A DNA stretch of 33,130 nt, from contig DZAL01000011.1 in the NCBI GenBank assembly GCA_022729575.1, positions 24,727 to 57,856 on the forward strand, in the 5' to 3' direction. Shown here piece after piece: positions 16,306-23,542 of this stretch. The stretch comes from Thiomargarita sp. Its GTDB lineage: Bacteria; Pseudomonadota; Gammaproteobacteria; Beggiatoales; Beggiatoaceae. The translations under genes were made by a program, and so were the position numbers. Positions within the stretch are counted from its first letter, which is position 1; every line of letters starts with the position of its first letter. The notes beneath the pieces were generated by a model. The model was not told the DNA's origin. It did not search any database and saw only the letters and a list, made by a program, of their open reading frames with translations.

Positions 16306-17436
16306 TGCCGGCTTTAACAATCGCTCAATTATTTTCTGATAAATCTCCGATAATTTATCTAACTCTTGAATATCAACACATTCGTTGATTTTATGAATAG
16401 TCGCATTGAGTGGTCCCAATTCTACTACTTGGGCCCCGGTGGGTGCAATAAAGCGTCCGTCAGAGGTGCCGCCCGCGGTCGATAATTGAGGTTCATAGCC
16501 ACAACTGTCGACGATGACTTGTTGCACGGCGGCTATTAATTCTCCGCCACTGGTGAGAAAAGGTCCCCCCGAGTGTCGCCACTCCAAACTGTATTTGAAT
16601 GAGTATTCTTCTAAAATAGTAGTTACCCAGGATTGAATTTGAGTATAAGTTAACTCAGTGCTATTACGAAAATTAAAGAGCACTGTCAATTCTCCTGGAA
16701 TCACATTATCGGCCCCGGTGCCGGCATTGAGATTAGAAATTTGAAAACTGGTGGGTGGAAAAAACGAGTTACCACGGTCCCATTCGGTTTGAATTAGGCG
16801 TAGTAGCACGGGAGCAAATCGGTGAATGGGGTTATCGGCTAATTGTGGATAAGCGACATGGCCTTGGACACCATGAATGGTCAAGGCACCGGTGAGGGAG
16901 CCGCGGCGACCGGTTTTAATCACGTCTCCTAAACGTGCTACACTAGAAGGCTCGCCAACGAGACACCAGTCAATTTGTTCACCACGTTTCTGTAAGTGCT
17001 GTATGACTTTTACGGTGCCATCAGTGGCGTTACCTTCTTCATCACTGGTCAGTAATAGGGCAATGGTGCCGCGATGCGCTGGATGTTCACTGACAAAACG
17101 TTCACAAGCTGTCACCATTGCCGCTAGACTGCCTTTCATATCGGCGGCACCGCGTCCATATAAAATACCTTCATGTAACACGGGGGTGAAAGGTGGGAAA
17201 CGCCAGGCTTCAAGCGGTCCTGGGGGCACTACATCGGTATGCCCAGCGCAGACTAATAAGGGGACACCTTGGCCATGGGTGGCCCATAAATTATCGGTTT
17301 CGCCAAAACGTAGCGGTTCCAAAGTGAATCCCAAGGCGGCTAATCGATCGGCGATGACACGCTGACAGCCGGCATCGTTGGGAGTGACCGAGGGGCGGCT
17401 GATAAGTTCAATGGCTAGGTCTAAAGTGGTGGACAT
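16288..17436 (-). CDS. dapE: Succinyl-diaminopimelate desuccinylase
   Basis: This zinc-dependent hydrolase removes succinate from N-succinyl-LL-diaminopimelate in lysine and peptidoglycan precursor synthesis. The M20 family motifs in the 382 residues are metal ligands H66 and D68 ([11 protein letters not shown]), bridging D99 (GRGAADMKG), catalytic/ligand pair E133-E134 (TSDEEGNA), the GEP segment near 160 and the late ligand histidine in ATIHKINE. The length is normal. The final residues GITPL and the stop are encoded by a 31-bp palindromic repeat, so the original end of the gene has probably been replaced. Upstream ppiC is on the same strand but 244 bp away, with a five-copy repeat array between them. 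Confidence 0.96.
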   Translation of the reverse strand: MSTTLDLAIELISRPSVTPNDAGCQRVIADRLAALGFTLEPLRFGETDNLWATHGQGVPLLVCAGHTDVVPPGPLEAWRFPPFTPVLHEGILYGRGAADMKGSLAAMVTACERFVSEHPAHRGTIALLLTSDEEGNATDGTVKVIQHLQKRGEQIDWCLVGEPSSVARLGDVIKTGRRGSLTGALTIHGVQGHVAYPQLADNPIHRFAPVLLRLIQTEWDRGNSFFPPTSFQISNLNAGTGADNVIPGELTVLFNFRNSTELTYTQIQSWVTTILEEYSFKYSLEWRHSGGPFLTSGGELIAAVQQVIVDSCGYEPQLSTAGGTSDGRFIAPTGAQVVELGPLNATIHKINECVDIQELDKLSEIYQKIIERLLKPAGITPL

Positions 17437-17465
17437 AAGGGCTTTGAGAGTGTTGAAAGATTTTA

Positions 17466-17676
17466 AGATTTGACAACTTTCGACCAGTTGTCAAATCTGA
17501 CTGGACCCAAGATTTGACAACTTTCGCAAAGTTGTCAAATCTGAACTGGACCCAAGATTTGACAACTTTCGCAAAGTTGTCAAATCTGAACTGGACCCAA
17601 GATTTGACAACTTTCGCAAAGTTGTCAAATCTGACTAGGCCCAAGATTTGACAACTTTCGACAAGTTGTCAAATCT
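17466..17676. repeat. Array of five 33-bp palindromes, 44-45-bp period
   Basis: Copies start at 17466, 17510, 17555, 17600 and 17644, separated by 11-12-bp spacers related to GACTGGACCCA. The three inner copies have the loop CGC. The outer two have CGACC and CGAC centres. The array fills the gap between ppiC and dapE. The spacer sequence differs from that of the array at 4139-4379, so each array was amplified independently. Confidence 0.93.
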
Positions 17677-17680
17677 AAAA

Positions 17681-18538
17681 TTAATCTGGTTTCGGTGTTA
17701 CCGTCGGTGCGGTGCTAGCTGGCATGGTTTTGAGCACTTCAATTTTAGCTTCTTTCTTCAAGCCGTTGATATACTCCTGCATTTGTTGACTTTGCAAGAC
17801 GGATTTCAGTCGGTCTTTGACTTGTTCGAAAGCGGGTGCTGCCATCTTGCGCAGATCTTGCACTTGAAGTAGGTGCCAGCCAAATTGAGTTTTGATAGGG
17901 GCGGTGCTACGTTCGCCTTTTTTCATTTTTTCCATAGCATCAGCAAATTCAGTGACCACTTTTTGCCGATTAACCCATCCTAAATCACCGCCGTTTTTGG
18001 CGGATTCCGAATCTAACGATTTGGCTTTGGCGAGGTCGCCAAAATCTTTGCCGGCCTCAAGTTCACTCTGCACCGCTTTCGCGGCTTCTTCAGTGTTGAC
18101 TAAGATGTGACTAACTTTGTATTCATTAGGGGCTTCGGTTATTCGTAGGTCATATTCTCGTTTCAGGACGGCCTCATCCAGCGGATGTTGTTCCAGATAA
18201 TTTTGCAAGGCTAAGGACATCAGAAGCTCATTGCGGATTTCTCCCAATTTCTTGATAAAAGTGAGATTTTGTTCAATCCCTTGTTTTATCGAATCTTGTT
18301 TAATCAGCTCTCGATTGATTAATTCCGAGATGATAAGTTCCGGCTTAGGCGAAGCCTCTTGGTTTTCCGTTTGTGTGCTTCGAGATTTTAGGTAATCATC
18401 GAAGTCTTGTTGGGTAATCGGGTGGCCATTAACAGTGGCGACGGCTTGGGTGGCATTAGCGGCACTATCGACGGCATGAGCCGTGGGGATGAATAGTACA
18501 GCAGACAGTACGCAGGTGGTGATAATAGGTTTGAACAT
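17681..18538 (-). CDS. Secreted parvulin-type peptidyl-prolyl isomerase
   Basis: 285 residues. The N-terminus MFKPIITTCVLSAVLFIPTAHA is a signal peptide with a likely cut after AHA, so the enzyme acts in the periplasm. A SurA/PpiC-like helical region (about 30-140) precedes a parvulin domain: YKVSHILVNTEEAAK, KDFGDLAKAKSLDSESAKNGGDLGWV and IKTQFGWHLLQVQD. It should assist folding of outer membrane and periplasmic proteins. The frame stays open to 18712, but that extension (RFDNF, DLTTFRKLSNL) is merely translated palindromic repeats, so the ATG at 18538 is chosen. It follows bolA, as in many gammaproteobacteria. The C-terminus is Thr/Pro-rich. Confidence 0.92.
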   Translation of the reverse strand: MFKPIITTCVLSAVLFIPTAHAVDSAANATQAVATVNGHPITQQDFDDYLKSRSTQTENQEASPKPELIISELINRELIKQDSIKQGIEQNLTFIKKLGEIRNELLMSLALQNYLEQHPLDEAVLKREYDLRITEAPNEYKVSHILVNTEEAAKAVQSELEAGKDFGDLAKAKSLDSESAKNGGDLGWVNRQKVVTEFADAMEKMKKGERSTAPIKTQFGWHLLQVQDLRKMAAPAFEQVKDRLKSVLQSQQMQEYINGLKKEAKIEVLKTMPASTAPTVTPKPD

Positions 18539-18580
18539 AGTTTTTAGGTATTTTTCCTTGGTTAAAGTTTTCGTAATTGG

Positions 18581-18727
18581 AGATTTGACAACTTTCGAAA
18601 AGTTGTCAAATCTAAGATTTGACAACTTTCGAAAAGTTGTCAAATCTAAGTTCAAAAAGTTGTCGAATCTAAGATTTGACAACTTTCGAAAAGTTGTCAA
18701 ATCTAAGTTCAAAAAGTTGTCAAATCT
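18581..18727. repeat. Compound array of 33-bp palindromes and half copies
   Basis: Full copies at 18581-18613, 18615-18647 and 18672-18704 (all with the perfect CGA loop), plus half copies at 18651-18670 and 18708-18727. The pair full-plus-half repeats with a 57-bp step. The last half copy encodes the C-terminus of BolA (minus strand). The array fills the gap between bolA and ppiC and lies upstream of the ppiC start, where a promoter or leader might be. Confidence 0.92.
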
Positions 18728-19017
18728 GAATTAAACTCTTCTGGTGTTTGGGCTTGAATACTTAAGGCATGAATGACTTGATTCATCAAGTCTTCTAGCG
18801 CATTATAAACTAGGCGATGCCGTTGCACTAAGGTGAGTCCCACAAATTTGGAACTGACTATGGTGACGGTAAAATGATCGGCCGTGTGGAGGGTTTCTCT
18901 ATGATGTTTAACATGTTGCTCAGTATTATCAATAAGTTCCAGGTGAGTCGGTGCCAAAGCGACATTCAGTCGTTCTTGAATGAGATGAGTTAGGGAGGTT
19001 GGGGCCGTTGTCTTCAT
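18709..19017 (-). CDS. bolA: BolA family protein
   Basis: BolA proteins bind monothiol glutaredoxins and iron-sulfur clusters, and some act as regulators of cell shape. The 102 residues contain the family core: LELIDNTEQH, a histidine-rich turn, HFTVTIVSSKFVGLTLVQRHRLVYNAL and IHALSIQAQTPEE. The last residues, Ser-Asp-Leu-Thr-Thr-Phe, and the TGA stop are read from a half copy of the 33-bp palindrome, so the natural end was probably a little shorter or has been overwritten. It starts 6 bp after the yciI stop, which indicates one transcript. The order yciB, (HD), yciI, bolA, ppiC is a familiar gammaproteobacterial arrangement. Confidence 0.93.
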   Translation of the reverse strand: MKTTAPTSLTHLIQERLNVALAPTHLELIDNTEQHVKHHRETLHTADHFTVTIVSSKFVGLTLVQRHRLVYNALEDLMNQVIHALSIQAQTPEEFNSDLTTF

Positions 19018-19023
19018 GTAAAG

Positions 19024-19323
19024 TTAGGGTAGCACTTTTTTGAAAGGTTTGACGGTAACTTGGGTATAGACACCGGCTTGTTGGTAAGGATCGGCGGCGG
19101 CCCAGGTGTTGGCTTCGTCGAGCGAAGAAAATTCGGCGACAATTAAGCTACCCGTGAAGCCGGCCGCACCAGGCTCGGTGGCATCAATGGCTGGATGTGG
19201 TCCCGCCAGTATTAATCGACCTTGGGCCTTCAATATGTCTAATCGGGCTAGGTGTGCTGGTCGGGTTTTGAGCCGGGCTTCTAAACTGTTGGGGACATCT
19301 TCGGCCAGAATGGCATAAAGCAT
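19024..19323 (-). CDS. yciI: YciI family protein
   Basis: 99 residues with the YCII-related ferredoxin-like fold: [18 protein letters not shown], the conserved [24 protein letters not shown] with a His that is conserved in the family, and an [18 protein letters not shown] end. The biochemical role is not settled; YciI proteins resemble small dehydrochlorinase or oxygenase-like domains. It sits between the HD hydrolase gene (30 bp upstream) and bolA (6 bp downstream), next to yciB, a conserved neighbourhood in gammaproteobacteria. The start ATG gives the typical N-terminus. Confidence 0.92.
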   Translation of the reverse strand: MLYAILAEDVPNSLEARLKTRPAHLARLDILKAQGRLILAGPHPAIDATEPGAAGFTGSLIVAEFSSLDEANTWAAADPYQQAGVYTQVTVKPFKKVLP

Positions 19324-19353
19324 AGTAAGTTATCCATGGTTGATTGGACCAAC

Positions 19354-19929
19354 TTAAGGTTGGTCGGTCGTAGTATTATATTTGAGTTTAGCGCTAGTTA
19401 ATAAAGTATCGTAATGTGCTTCTAGGGCCGAGTTAGTGCCTCTCAAGCCGGCCACGACTCGTTCAGTCCAGACCACGTATTCCCAACGTTGTTGCTTGGG
19501 CCAGGTATGAGGAGGATGATGTAATAAGTCATCTAAATTGCAAATTTTATCGGCCAGTTTGATCTGTTTAGCCCCCCGGGATTGGTGAGGGGCATTTTGA
19601 ATTTGCAATTGTTTGCGTTGTGATTTGGGCAAACTTTTATCGTCCGTGACTTCTTGTACCACGGCCAGCACCGCGGCCCCAAATCGGCTTTCAATTTCAG
19701 TGGGGGTGGTTTGGGTGTCTTCCATGGTATCATGTAACAGTCCGCCAATGATAATCACCATATCGCGCACTTTTCCAACTTCCCATAAAGTAGCGGCGAC
19801 TTGTAGCGGGTGATTGATATAAGCGGAGGCTTCTTCATCTTTACGACGTTGGATTCGATGTTTGTCGGCGGCGAAGCGTAAGGCTTGCCAAAGTAAGCTA
19901 ATGTGGTCTGCCGTTACCATGGTTATCAT
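19354..19929 (-). CDS. HD-domain hydrolase of the MESH1/SpoT-hydrolase type
   Basis: 191 residues. The pattern INHPLQVA (H40), LLHDTMEDT (H66, D67, E70, D71) and IKLADKICNL is that of the metal-dependent hydrolase domain of RelA/SpoT and of small MESH1-type enzymes, which can remove pyrophosphate from (p)ppGpp. No synthetase, TGS or ACT domain follows, so this would be a stand-alone hydrolase. Whether ppGpp is the true substrate cannot be told from the sequence. The ATG overlaps the yciB stop by one base (TAATG), so the two are translationally coupled. An internal ATG at 19920 is an alternative start. Confidence 0.85.
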   Translation of the reverse strand: MITMVTADHISLLWQALRFAADKHRIQRRKDEEASAYINHPLQVAATLWEVGKVRDMVIIIGGLLHDTMEDTQTTPTEIESRFGAAVLAVVQEVTDDKSLPKSQRKQLQIQNAPHQSRGAKQIKLADKICNLDDLLHHPPHTWPKQQRWEYVVWTERVVAGLRGTNSALEAHYDTLLTSAKLKYNTTTDQP

Positions 19930-20519
19930 TATAATTGACGGTCCGACGGGAGTTGTGGTTTAGTCATGGGGTGGTCAGGGTCGTGGTCAGGGTCGTGGGC
20001 CATATATTGCGATAAATAAATGGATTGGGCAATCACAAAGAGAAAAGTTAGGCCCATCATTCCGAATAGTTTGAAGTTAACCCAAGTATCGGTATCAAAG
20101 TGAAAAGCGACATACAAGTTGACCACTCCCATTAGTAAAAAAAAGGCCACCCAGGCCAGATTGAGACGTTTCCAGACCGTTTTGGAGGTGAGTATAATAT
20201 GCTCTTCCATCATTCGTTGCACTAGATTTTTTTGACTGAATTGACTGCCTAGAAAAGCTAGGGCGAAGGCCCAATTAACTACGGTCGGTTTCCACTTGAT
20301 GAAAGTTTCATCATGTAACAATAAGGTAGCCCCTCCCAACACTACAATTAAAGCCAGAGTGATGAGGTGCATTTTTTCTACGCGCCGATGCCGGTACCAA
20401 ACGAAGCCTACTTGAATAATAGAAGAGACTATAGCCACTGCGGTAGCGACATAAATATCGTAAAGTTTAAAGGCGATAAAAAATAATAGAATGGGAAAAA
20501 AGTCAAATAGAAATTTCAT
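19929..20519 (-). CDS. yciB: Inner membrane septation protein YciB (IspZ)
   Basis: 196 residues with about five hydrophobic helices. The N-terminus MKFLFDFFPILLFFIAFKLYDIY and the later KPTVVNWAFALAFLGSQF, MEEHI and WKRLNLAWVAFFLLMGVVNLYVAF segments are hallmarks of the family, which supports cell-envelope integrity and septation. The C-terminal tail is rich in Asp, His and Pro (HDPDHDPDHP) and longer than usual; it could bind metal, but this is a guess. The stop codon overlaps the start of the HD hydrolase. It lies downstream of the 53-residue membrane protein on the same strand. Confidence 0.94.
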   Translation of the reverse strand: MKFLFDFFPILLFFIAFKLYDIYVATAVAIVSSIIQVGFVWYRHRRVEKMHLITLALIVVLGGATLLLHDETFIKWKPTVVNWAFALAFLGSQFSQKNLVQRMMEEHIILTSKTVWKRLNLAWVAFFLLMGVVNLYVAFHFDTDTWVNFKLFGMMGLTFLFVIAQSIYLSQYMAHDPDHDPDHPMTKPQLPSDRQL

Positions 20520-20583
20520 AGATACTCATAATTTTGTCGTCCTGATAAACAGGAAACGAACGGAGGCCTGGTGGTCTTTAGTT

Positions 20584-20745
20584 TTAGTTTTTAGAGTCTG
20601 AAGCCAATACTAGCAACAGACCTATGGGGGGGGTTAACACGATGGAGGCAAAGAAATATCCCCAAGCCCCCATTTTTCGGTTTTTACCTAAGAGGGCAAT
20701 TAAAAAACAAGCAAACAAATAGGCAGCGGCAAGAATCGGTGGCAT
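20584..20745 (-). CDS. Small two-helix membrane protein (53 residues)
   Basis: Translation gives a start MPPILAAAYLFACFLIALLG, then a basic turn KNRKMGAWGYFF and a second helix ASIVLTPPIGLLLVLA, ending SDSKN. The arrangement (helix, short positively charged loop with Gly and aromatics, helix with a TPP kink) resembles tiny membrane proteins found near transporter genes in many bacteria, whose role is unknown. The ATG is 2 bp after the stop of the binding-protein gene. A GAGGA ribosome site at 20755-20759, 9 bases before the ATG, lies inside the end of that gene, so the two should be translationally coupled. I do not recognise a named family. Conserved spacing and coding-like composition make it probably real. 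Confidence 0.75.
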   Translation of the reverse strand: MPPILAAAYLFACFLIALLGKNRKMGAWGYFFASIVLTPPIGLLLVLASDSKN

Positions 20746-20747
20746 AG

Positions 20748-22202
20748 TTAATTTTCCTCATCTAAGGTTTTGGTTTTCGCAGAACGACTATTGAGCTTAT
20801 AAAATAAATAAGGCAAGTGTGCTGTAGGTAAAAATTCGAACTTACCACTCTTTACTTGGTAAAAAGAATATTGTTTACCTTTAATTTCTCCAGAATTATC
20901 AAACGAATGAACACCAGTAACTCCTATCCACGGTTTCATATAATGTAAAGTGTTTGCTATGACTGAGGGCTCACTAGAATCAGCGAATTCTATGGCATGT
21001 GCCAACAGTTTAATATTATCATAACCTTCGGCGGCTTTAGGAAGTGGCTCTTTTTTATAAACTTCTTGAAATTTTTGAATAAAAGGCTTCGCTTTACTAA
21101 AACTCGGCTTGAACGGTGCAGGCATGATCATACCCTCTGCGGCGGATATTCCAGCATAGAGAATAAATTCATCGTAATACATAGCTTCGGTGCCGATAAT
21201 AGGTTGAGTTATGCCCATTTCCCTGGCTTGTTTAACCAATTGAGCACTATTCTTACCCCAGGCGGCCAGCAAAATAGCATCAAATTTTTTGGTTTGAACT
21301 TCTGCCAGTAAATCTTTAAAGTTTTTCGTCTCGGTGAAAAAAGAACCTCTAAAAACCAGGTCAATTCCCAATTTCGCCGTGGCCTTCGCAAATGAGTTGG
21401 TCAACTCTTCTCCATAGAGATTTCTCTCAGCAAAAATGACCATCTGGTGATATTTTTTGGATAGCGCACAATAGCCCGCTAGTTGGTCGGCCATCTGTTG
21501 AATCCCAGGCACGGTACGAAATACTTGATTAAAACCTGGTTGAGTTAACTCCGACTGAATCATTGCCGGGACTAAGAACAAAATACCATAGTATTGATAA
21601 ATCACCGAAGCTGGAATGGCTTCGGTGGTGTAGGGGTGTCCAATGACGGCGACCACCTCTGGATTACTCACAAAGGTGCGAGATACTCTTTTCGCCAATA
21701 ATTGCTCGGCGTTACGAATAGTAGGGCGTGGCCGATAACTATAATCTCGTTCTTCCAGTTGCCGGGTGATTTTACGATGTCCCCATTTACTGCCATTACT
21801 AATTTCTTGTCGACGACAAGTGTCACAAAGCTGCGTTTTTAGTTTGCACTTATCGCAATTAGTGTTTTGGGAAGTGCATTGATTACAAACGCTGTTCATC
21901 TGTTCACAAATATTACACTCGCCACTAATTTTAACTCCTCCTGCGGCATTAATCTCTTCGATGGCTAAGTCAACACCGTCGACGAACTGGTCTTTCCATT
22001 CGGTTTTGGGCCAGGCCACACCGATTACAATCTCGGTTTGGTCTTGATGTGCTTGGAGTGCTCTAGCGGATCGCGCGGCCGCCAATTGTTCATAACTTTT
22101 ACTGCAAGCGGTTAACCAGAGCAGGATTAATAGCCAGTAAAGATTTGACAATTTGTCGAAAGTTGTCAAATCTAACCATGGGTTAAAATTTAGTCGTTTC
22201 AT
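20748..22202 (-). CDS. Lipoprotein ABC-type (branched-chain amino acid-like) binding protein with a CxxC ladder
   Basis: 484 residues of the type I periplasmic binding fold used by Leu/Ile/Val and amide transporters. The signal peptide ends in a lipobox LTAC, so C33 should carry the lipid anchor. Between residues 10 and 20 the n-region holds LDLTTFDKLSN, an in-frame palindromic repeat (22141-22173). The fold starts at IVIGVAWP and DGVDLAIEEINAAGGV. Where relatives read GGVxGRKI, this protein has an insert of about 50 residues with four CxxC motifs (C96/C99, C106/C109, C116/C119, C126/C129), exactly 10 residues apart. The fold then resumes (RKITRQLEER, VAVIGHPYTTEAI, GTEAMYYDEF). No permease or ATPase genes are nearby. 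The gene lies between the SPFH gene and a small membrane protein, so it may be a receptor rather than a transporter part. The ligand is unknown. Confidence 0.88.
   Translation of the reverse strand: MKRLNFNPWLDLTTFDKLSNLYWLLILLWLTACSKSYEQLAAARSARALQAHQDQTEIVIGVAWPKTEWKDQFVDGVDLAIEEINAAGGVKISGECNICEQMNSVCNQCTSQNTNCDKCKLKTQLCDTCRRQEISNGSKWGHRKITRQLEERDYSYRPRPTIRNAEQLLAKRVSRTFVSNPEVVAVIGHPYTTEAIPASVIYQYYGILFLVPAMIQSELTQPGFNQVFRTVPGIQQMADQLAGYCALSKKYHQMVIFAERNLYGEELTNSFAKATAKLGIDLVFRGSFFTETKNFKDLLAEVQTKKFDAILLAAWGKNSAQLVKQAREMGITQPIIGTEAMYYDEFILYAGISAAEGMIMPAPFKPSFSKAKPFIQKFQEVYKKEPLPKAAEGYDNIKLLAHAIEFADSSEPSVIANTLHYMKPWIGVTGVHSFDNSGEIKGKQYSFYQVKSGKFEFLPTAHLPYLFYKLNSRSAKTKTLDEEN
22141..22173. repeat. 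33-bp palindrome inside the signal-peptide coding region
   Basis: Copy with a diverged centre (AATTTGTCGAAAG). It is exactly 11 codons long and so keeps the reading frame of the binding-protein gene. It encodes a Leu-Thr-Thr-Phe-Asp-Lys-Leu-Ser-Asn stretch between the start and the hydrophobic core. Confidence 0.92.
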
Positions 22203-22218
22203 CTGGGTGACTCGTTAG

Positions 22219-22274
22219 AGATTTGACAACTGGTCGAAAGTTGTCAAATCTAATTGTCGAAAGTTGTCGAATCT
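22219..22274. repeat. 33-bp palindrome plus half copy upstream of the binding-protein gene
   Basis: Full copy at 22219-22251 (centre TGGTCGA) and a half copy ending at 22274, followed by a run of AATCTAATTAAATCTAATCAA that looks like decayed repeat ends. It fills the gap between the SPFH gene and the binding-protein gene. Confidence 0.88.
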
Positions 22275-22300
22275 AATTAAATCTAATCAAATCTAAATTA

Positions 22301-23227
22301 CTATTTTTCAGTATTCAAGATTAACGGTAAACCATCTTTGCCAGAGCCAATTACGACCACTTTTGAATTATTGGAAGTGGCTAACTCTTGAGTGGCTTTA
22401 ATTCCTTGCCACTGTAGCAGTTTCTCGTCCAAATTTTGTGAAATAATTTCGTGGTAATCGGAAAAACCTGTGGCTTCGATACGTTTGCGTTTAGCTTCTT
22501 CTTTCTCTTTGGCGATGAGATACTGGTATCCTTTATATTGTTGTTCATAGACTAATTTTTCTTCGATCGAACGTTTGATTGACTCTGGCAATTCTAAACT
22601 GCGAATCATAATTTCATCGACTTGAACATATTTTCGGCCCGTTTCCTCCATCGCTAATAGAATGATTCGACTGAGAATTCCTTGTTTATTGGTATAAATA
22701 TCTTCTGGATCATATTGGCCAATATTTTTACGCAAAACTGATTCGATTTGAGGAATGATAACTTTTTCCACATAATCTGGTCCAATTTGTTGATGAAGGA
22801 CTCCTATCAGGTCATATTGGGGATGAAAACGCACGGCAATTTTTAAATGAATAGGTAAACCTTTATTGGTTAATACGTCGAACTCATGTTTAATGAGTTG
22901 CTCTCTGGCATCATAAATAGTCATAATATCCCAGGGGAAAATAACATAAAATCCTTCTGGGTATACATAGTCTATTATGGTACCTCCAATTAACCGTCTG
23001 TAAAGTACCCCTGCTTCTCCAGAGCCTATTGTAATGATAACACGGTGCCACAGCATCAGAATTAGTAGTGAAAATAATAGTACAGCAACAATAATATAGG
23101 GGGATTTATCTTCTAGTTTGGCCCAAAATTTCTTTTTTTTGTTATTTTGGCCATTATCACCAGTTTGAGGTTGGCTAGTGAGTATTTCTTTATTAAAGTC
23201 AAGATTATTGGTTTGTGTTTCTTCCAT
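22301..23227 (-). CDS. SPFH/prohibitin-family membrane protein
   Basis: 308 residues from the ATG at 23227; an in-frame GTG 6 bases upstream (23233) is an alternative. A polar N-terminus with a KKKK cluster precedes one membrane helix (SPYIIVAVLLFSLLILMLW). The SPFH/band 7 domain follows: GEAGVLYRRLIGGTIIDYVYPEGFYVIFPWD, then VLTNKGLPIHLKIAVRFHP, and a charged coiled coil (EEKLVYEQQYKGYQYLIAKEKEEAKRKRIEA). Such proteins form ring-like membrane scaffolds linked to proteases or lipid domains. A strong sigma-70-like promoter lies upstream. The lipoprotein gene follows on the same strand after two repeat copies, and the pair may share a transcript. Confidence 0.9.
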   Translation of the reverse strand: MEETQTNNLDFNKEILTSQPQTGDNGQNNKKKKFWAKLEDKSPYIIVAVLLFSLLILMLWHRVIITIGSGEAGVLYRRLIGGTIIDYVYPEGFYVIFPWDIMTIYDAREQLIKHEFDVLTNKGLPIHLKIAVRFHPQYDLIGVLHQQIGPDYVEKVIIPQIESVLRKNIGQYDPEDIYTNKQGILSRIILLAMEETGRKYVQVDEIMIRSLELPESIKRSIEEKLVYEQQYKGYQYLIAKEKEEAKRKRIEATGFSDYHEIISQNLDEKLLQWQGIKATQELATSNNSKVVVIGSGKDGLPLILNTEK

Positions 23228-23298
23228 GGTCACGAGAGTAAAGTTATTTATTAAAGTATATACTTATACTTGGTTAGCGTAATTTTCAGAGATTGTAG

Positions 23299-23327
23299 AT
23301 TATAACGGATAAAAGAGTTATTGACAA
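23299..23327 (-). promoter_or_regulatory. Sigma-70-type promoter for the SPFH gene
   Basis: On the minus strand TTGTCA (23327-23322) and a perfect TATAAT (23304-23299) are 17 bp apart, about 70 bases before the SPFH start codon. The TTGTCA at the -35 also overlaps a GTTGTCAAT sequence like the arm of the 33-bp palindrome, which may be chance. Confidence 0.75.
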
Positions 23328-23387
23328 CATACAAAAGATAAAGTTTTTGAAAATTTCGTAATTTTTTCCAAAAAACTTTAGAAGAGA

Positions 23388-23526
23388 GTGGGATTAGTGG
23401 GATTAGTGGGATTTGGGTTATGGATAGGTAAAGATTTACTGTCTAATGGTTTTGGAGTCCGGAATTTATTCCGTTAGAATTCGAAATGGTTCCTGTTGCT
23501 AACGGAATAAATCCCGGACTCCAAAA
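23388..23526. repeat. GTGGGATTA triplet and a 77-bp inverted repeat
   Basis: The 315-base gap 23228-23542 holds the SPFH promoter, a 9-bp tandem (GTGGGATTA three times, the last with one change, about 23388-23414), and an inverted repeat at 23450-23526. The left arm TTTTGGAGTCCGGAATTTAT plus TCCGTTAG pairs with CTAACGGAATAAATCCCGGA plus CTCCAAAA. The arms match the outer arms of the element at 11409-11524. No gene is seen. Confidence 0.83.
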
Positions 23527-23542
23527 TCATAACCAAATAAGT

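Noticed and set aside
17408..17644. 78-codon frame with repeated RFDNFAKVVKSWVQ
   Set aside because: It is a direct translation of the five-copy palindrome array.
18539..18712. N-terminal extension of the parvulin
   Set aside because: It consists of repeat-derived DLTTFRKLSNL and RFDNF peptides; a proper signal peptide begins at the ATG at 18538.
20748..22202. Haem-binding (cytochrome-like) reading of the CxxC ladder
   Set aside because: None of the four CxxC motifs is followed by histidine, so covalent haem attachment is not expected.
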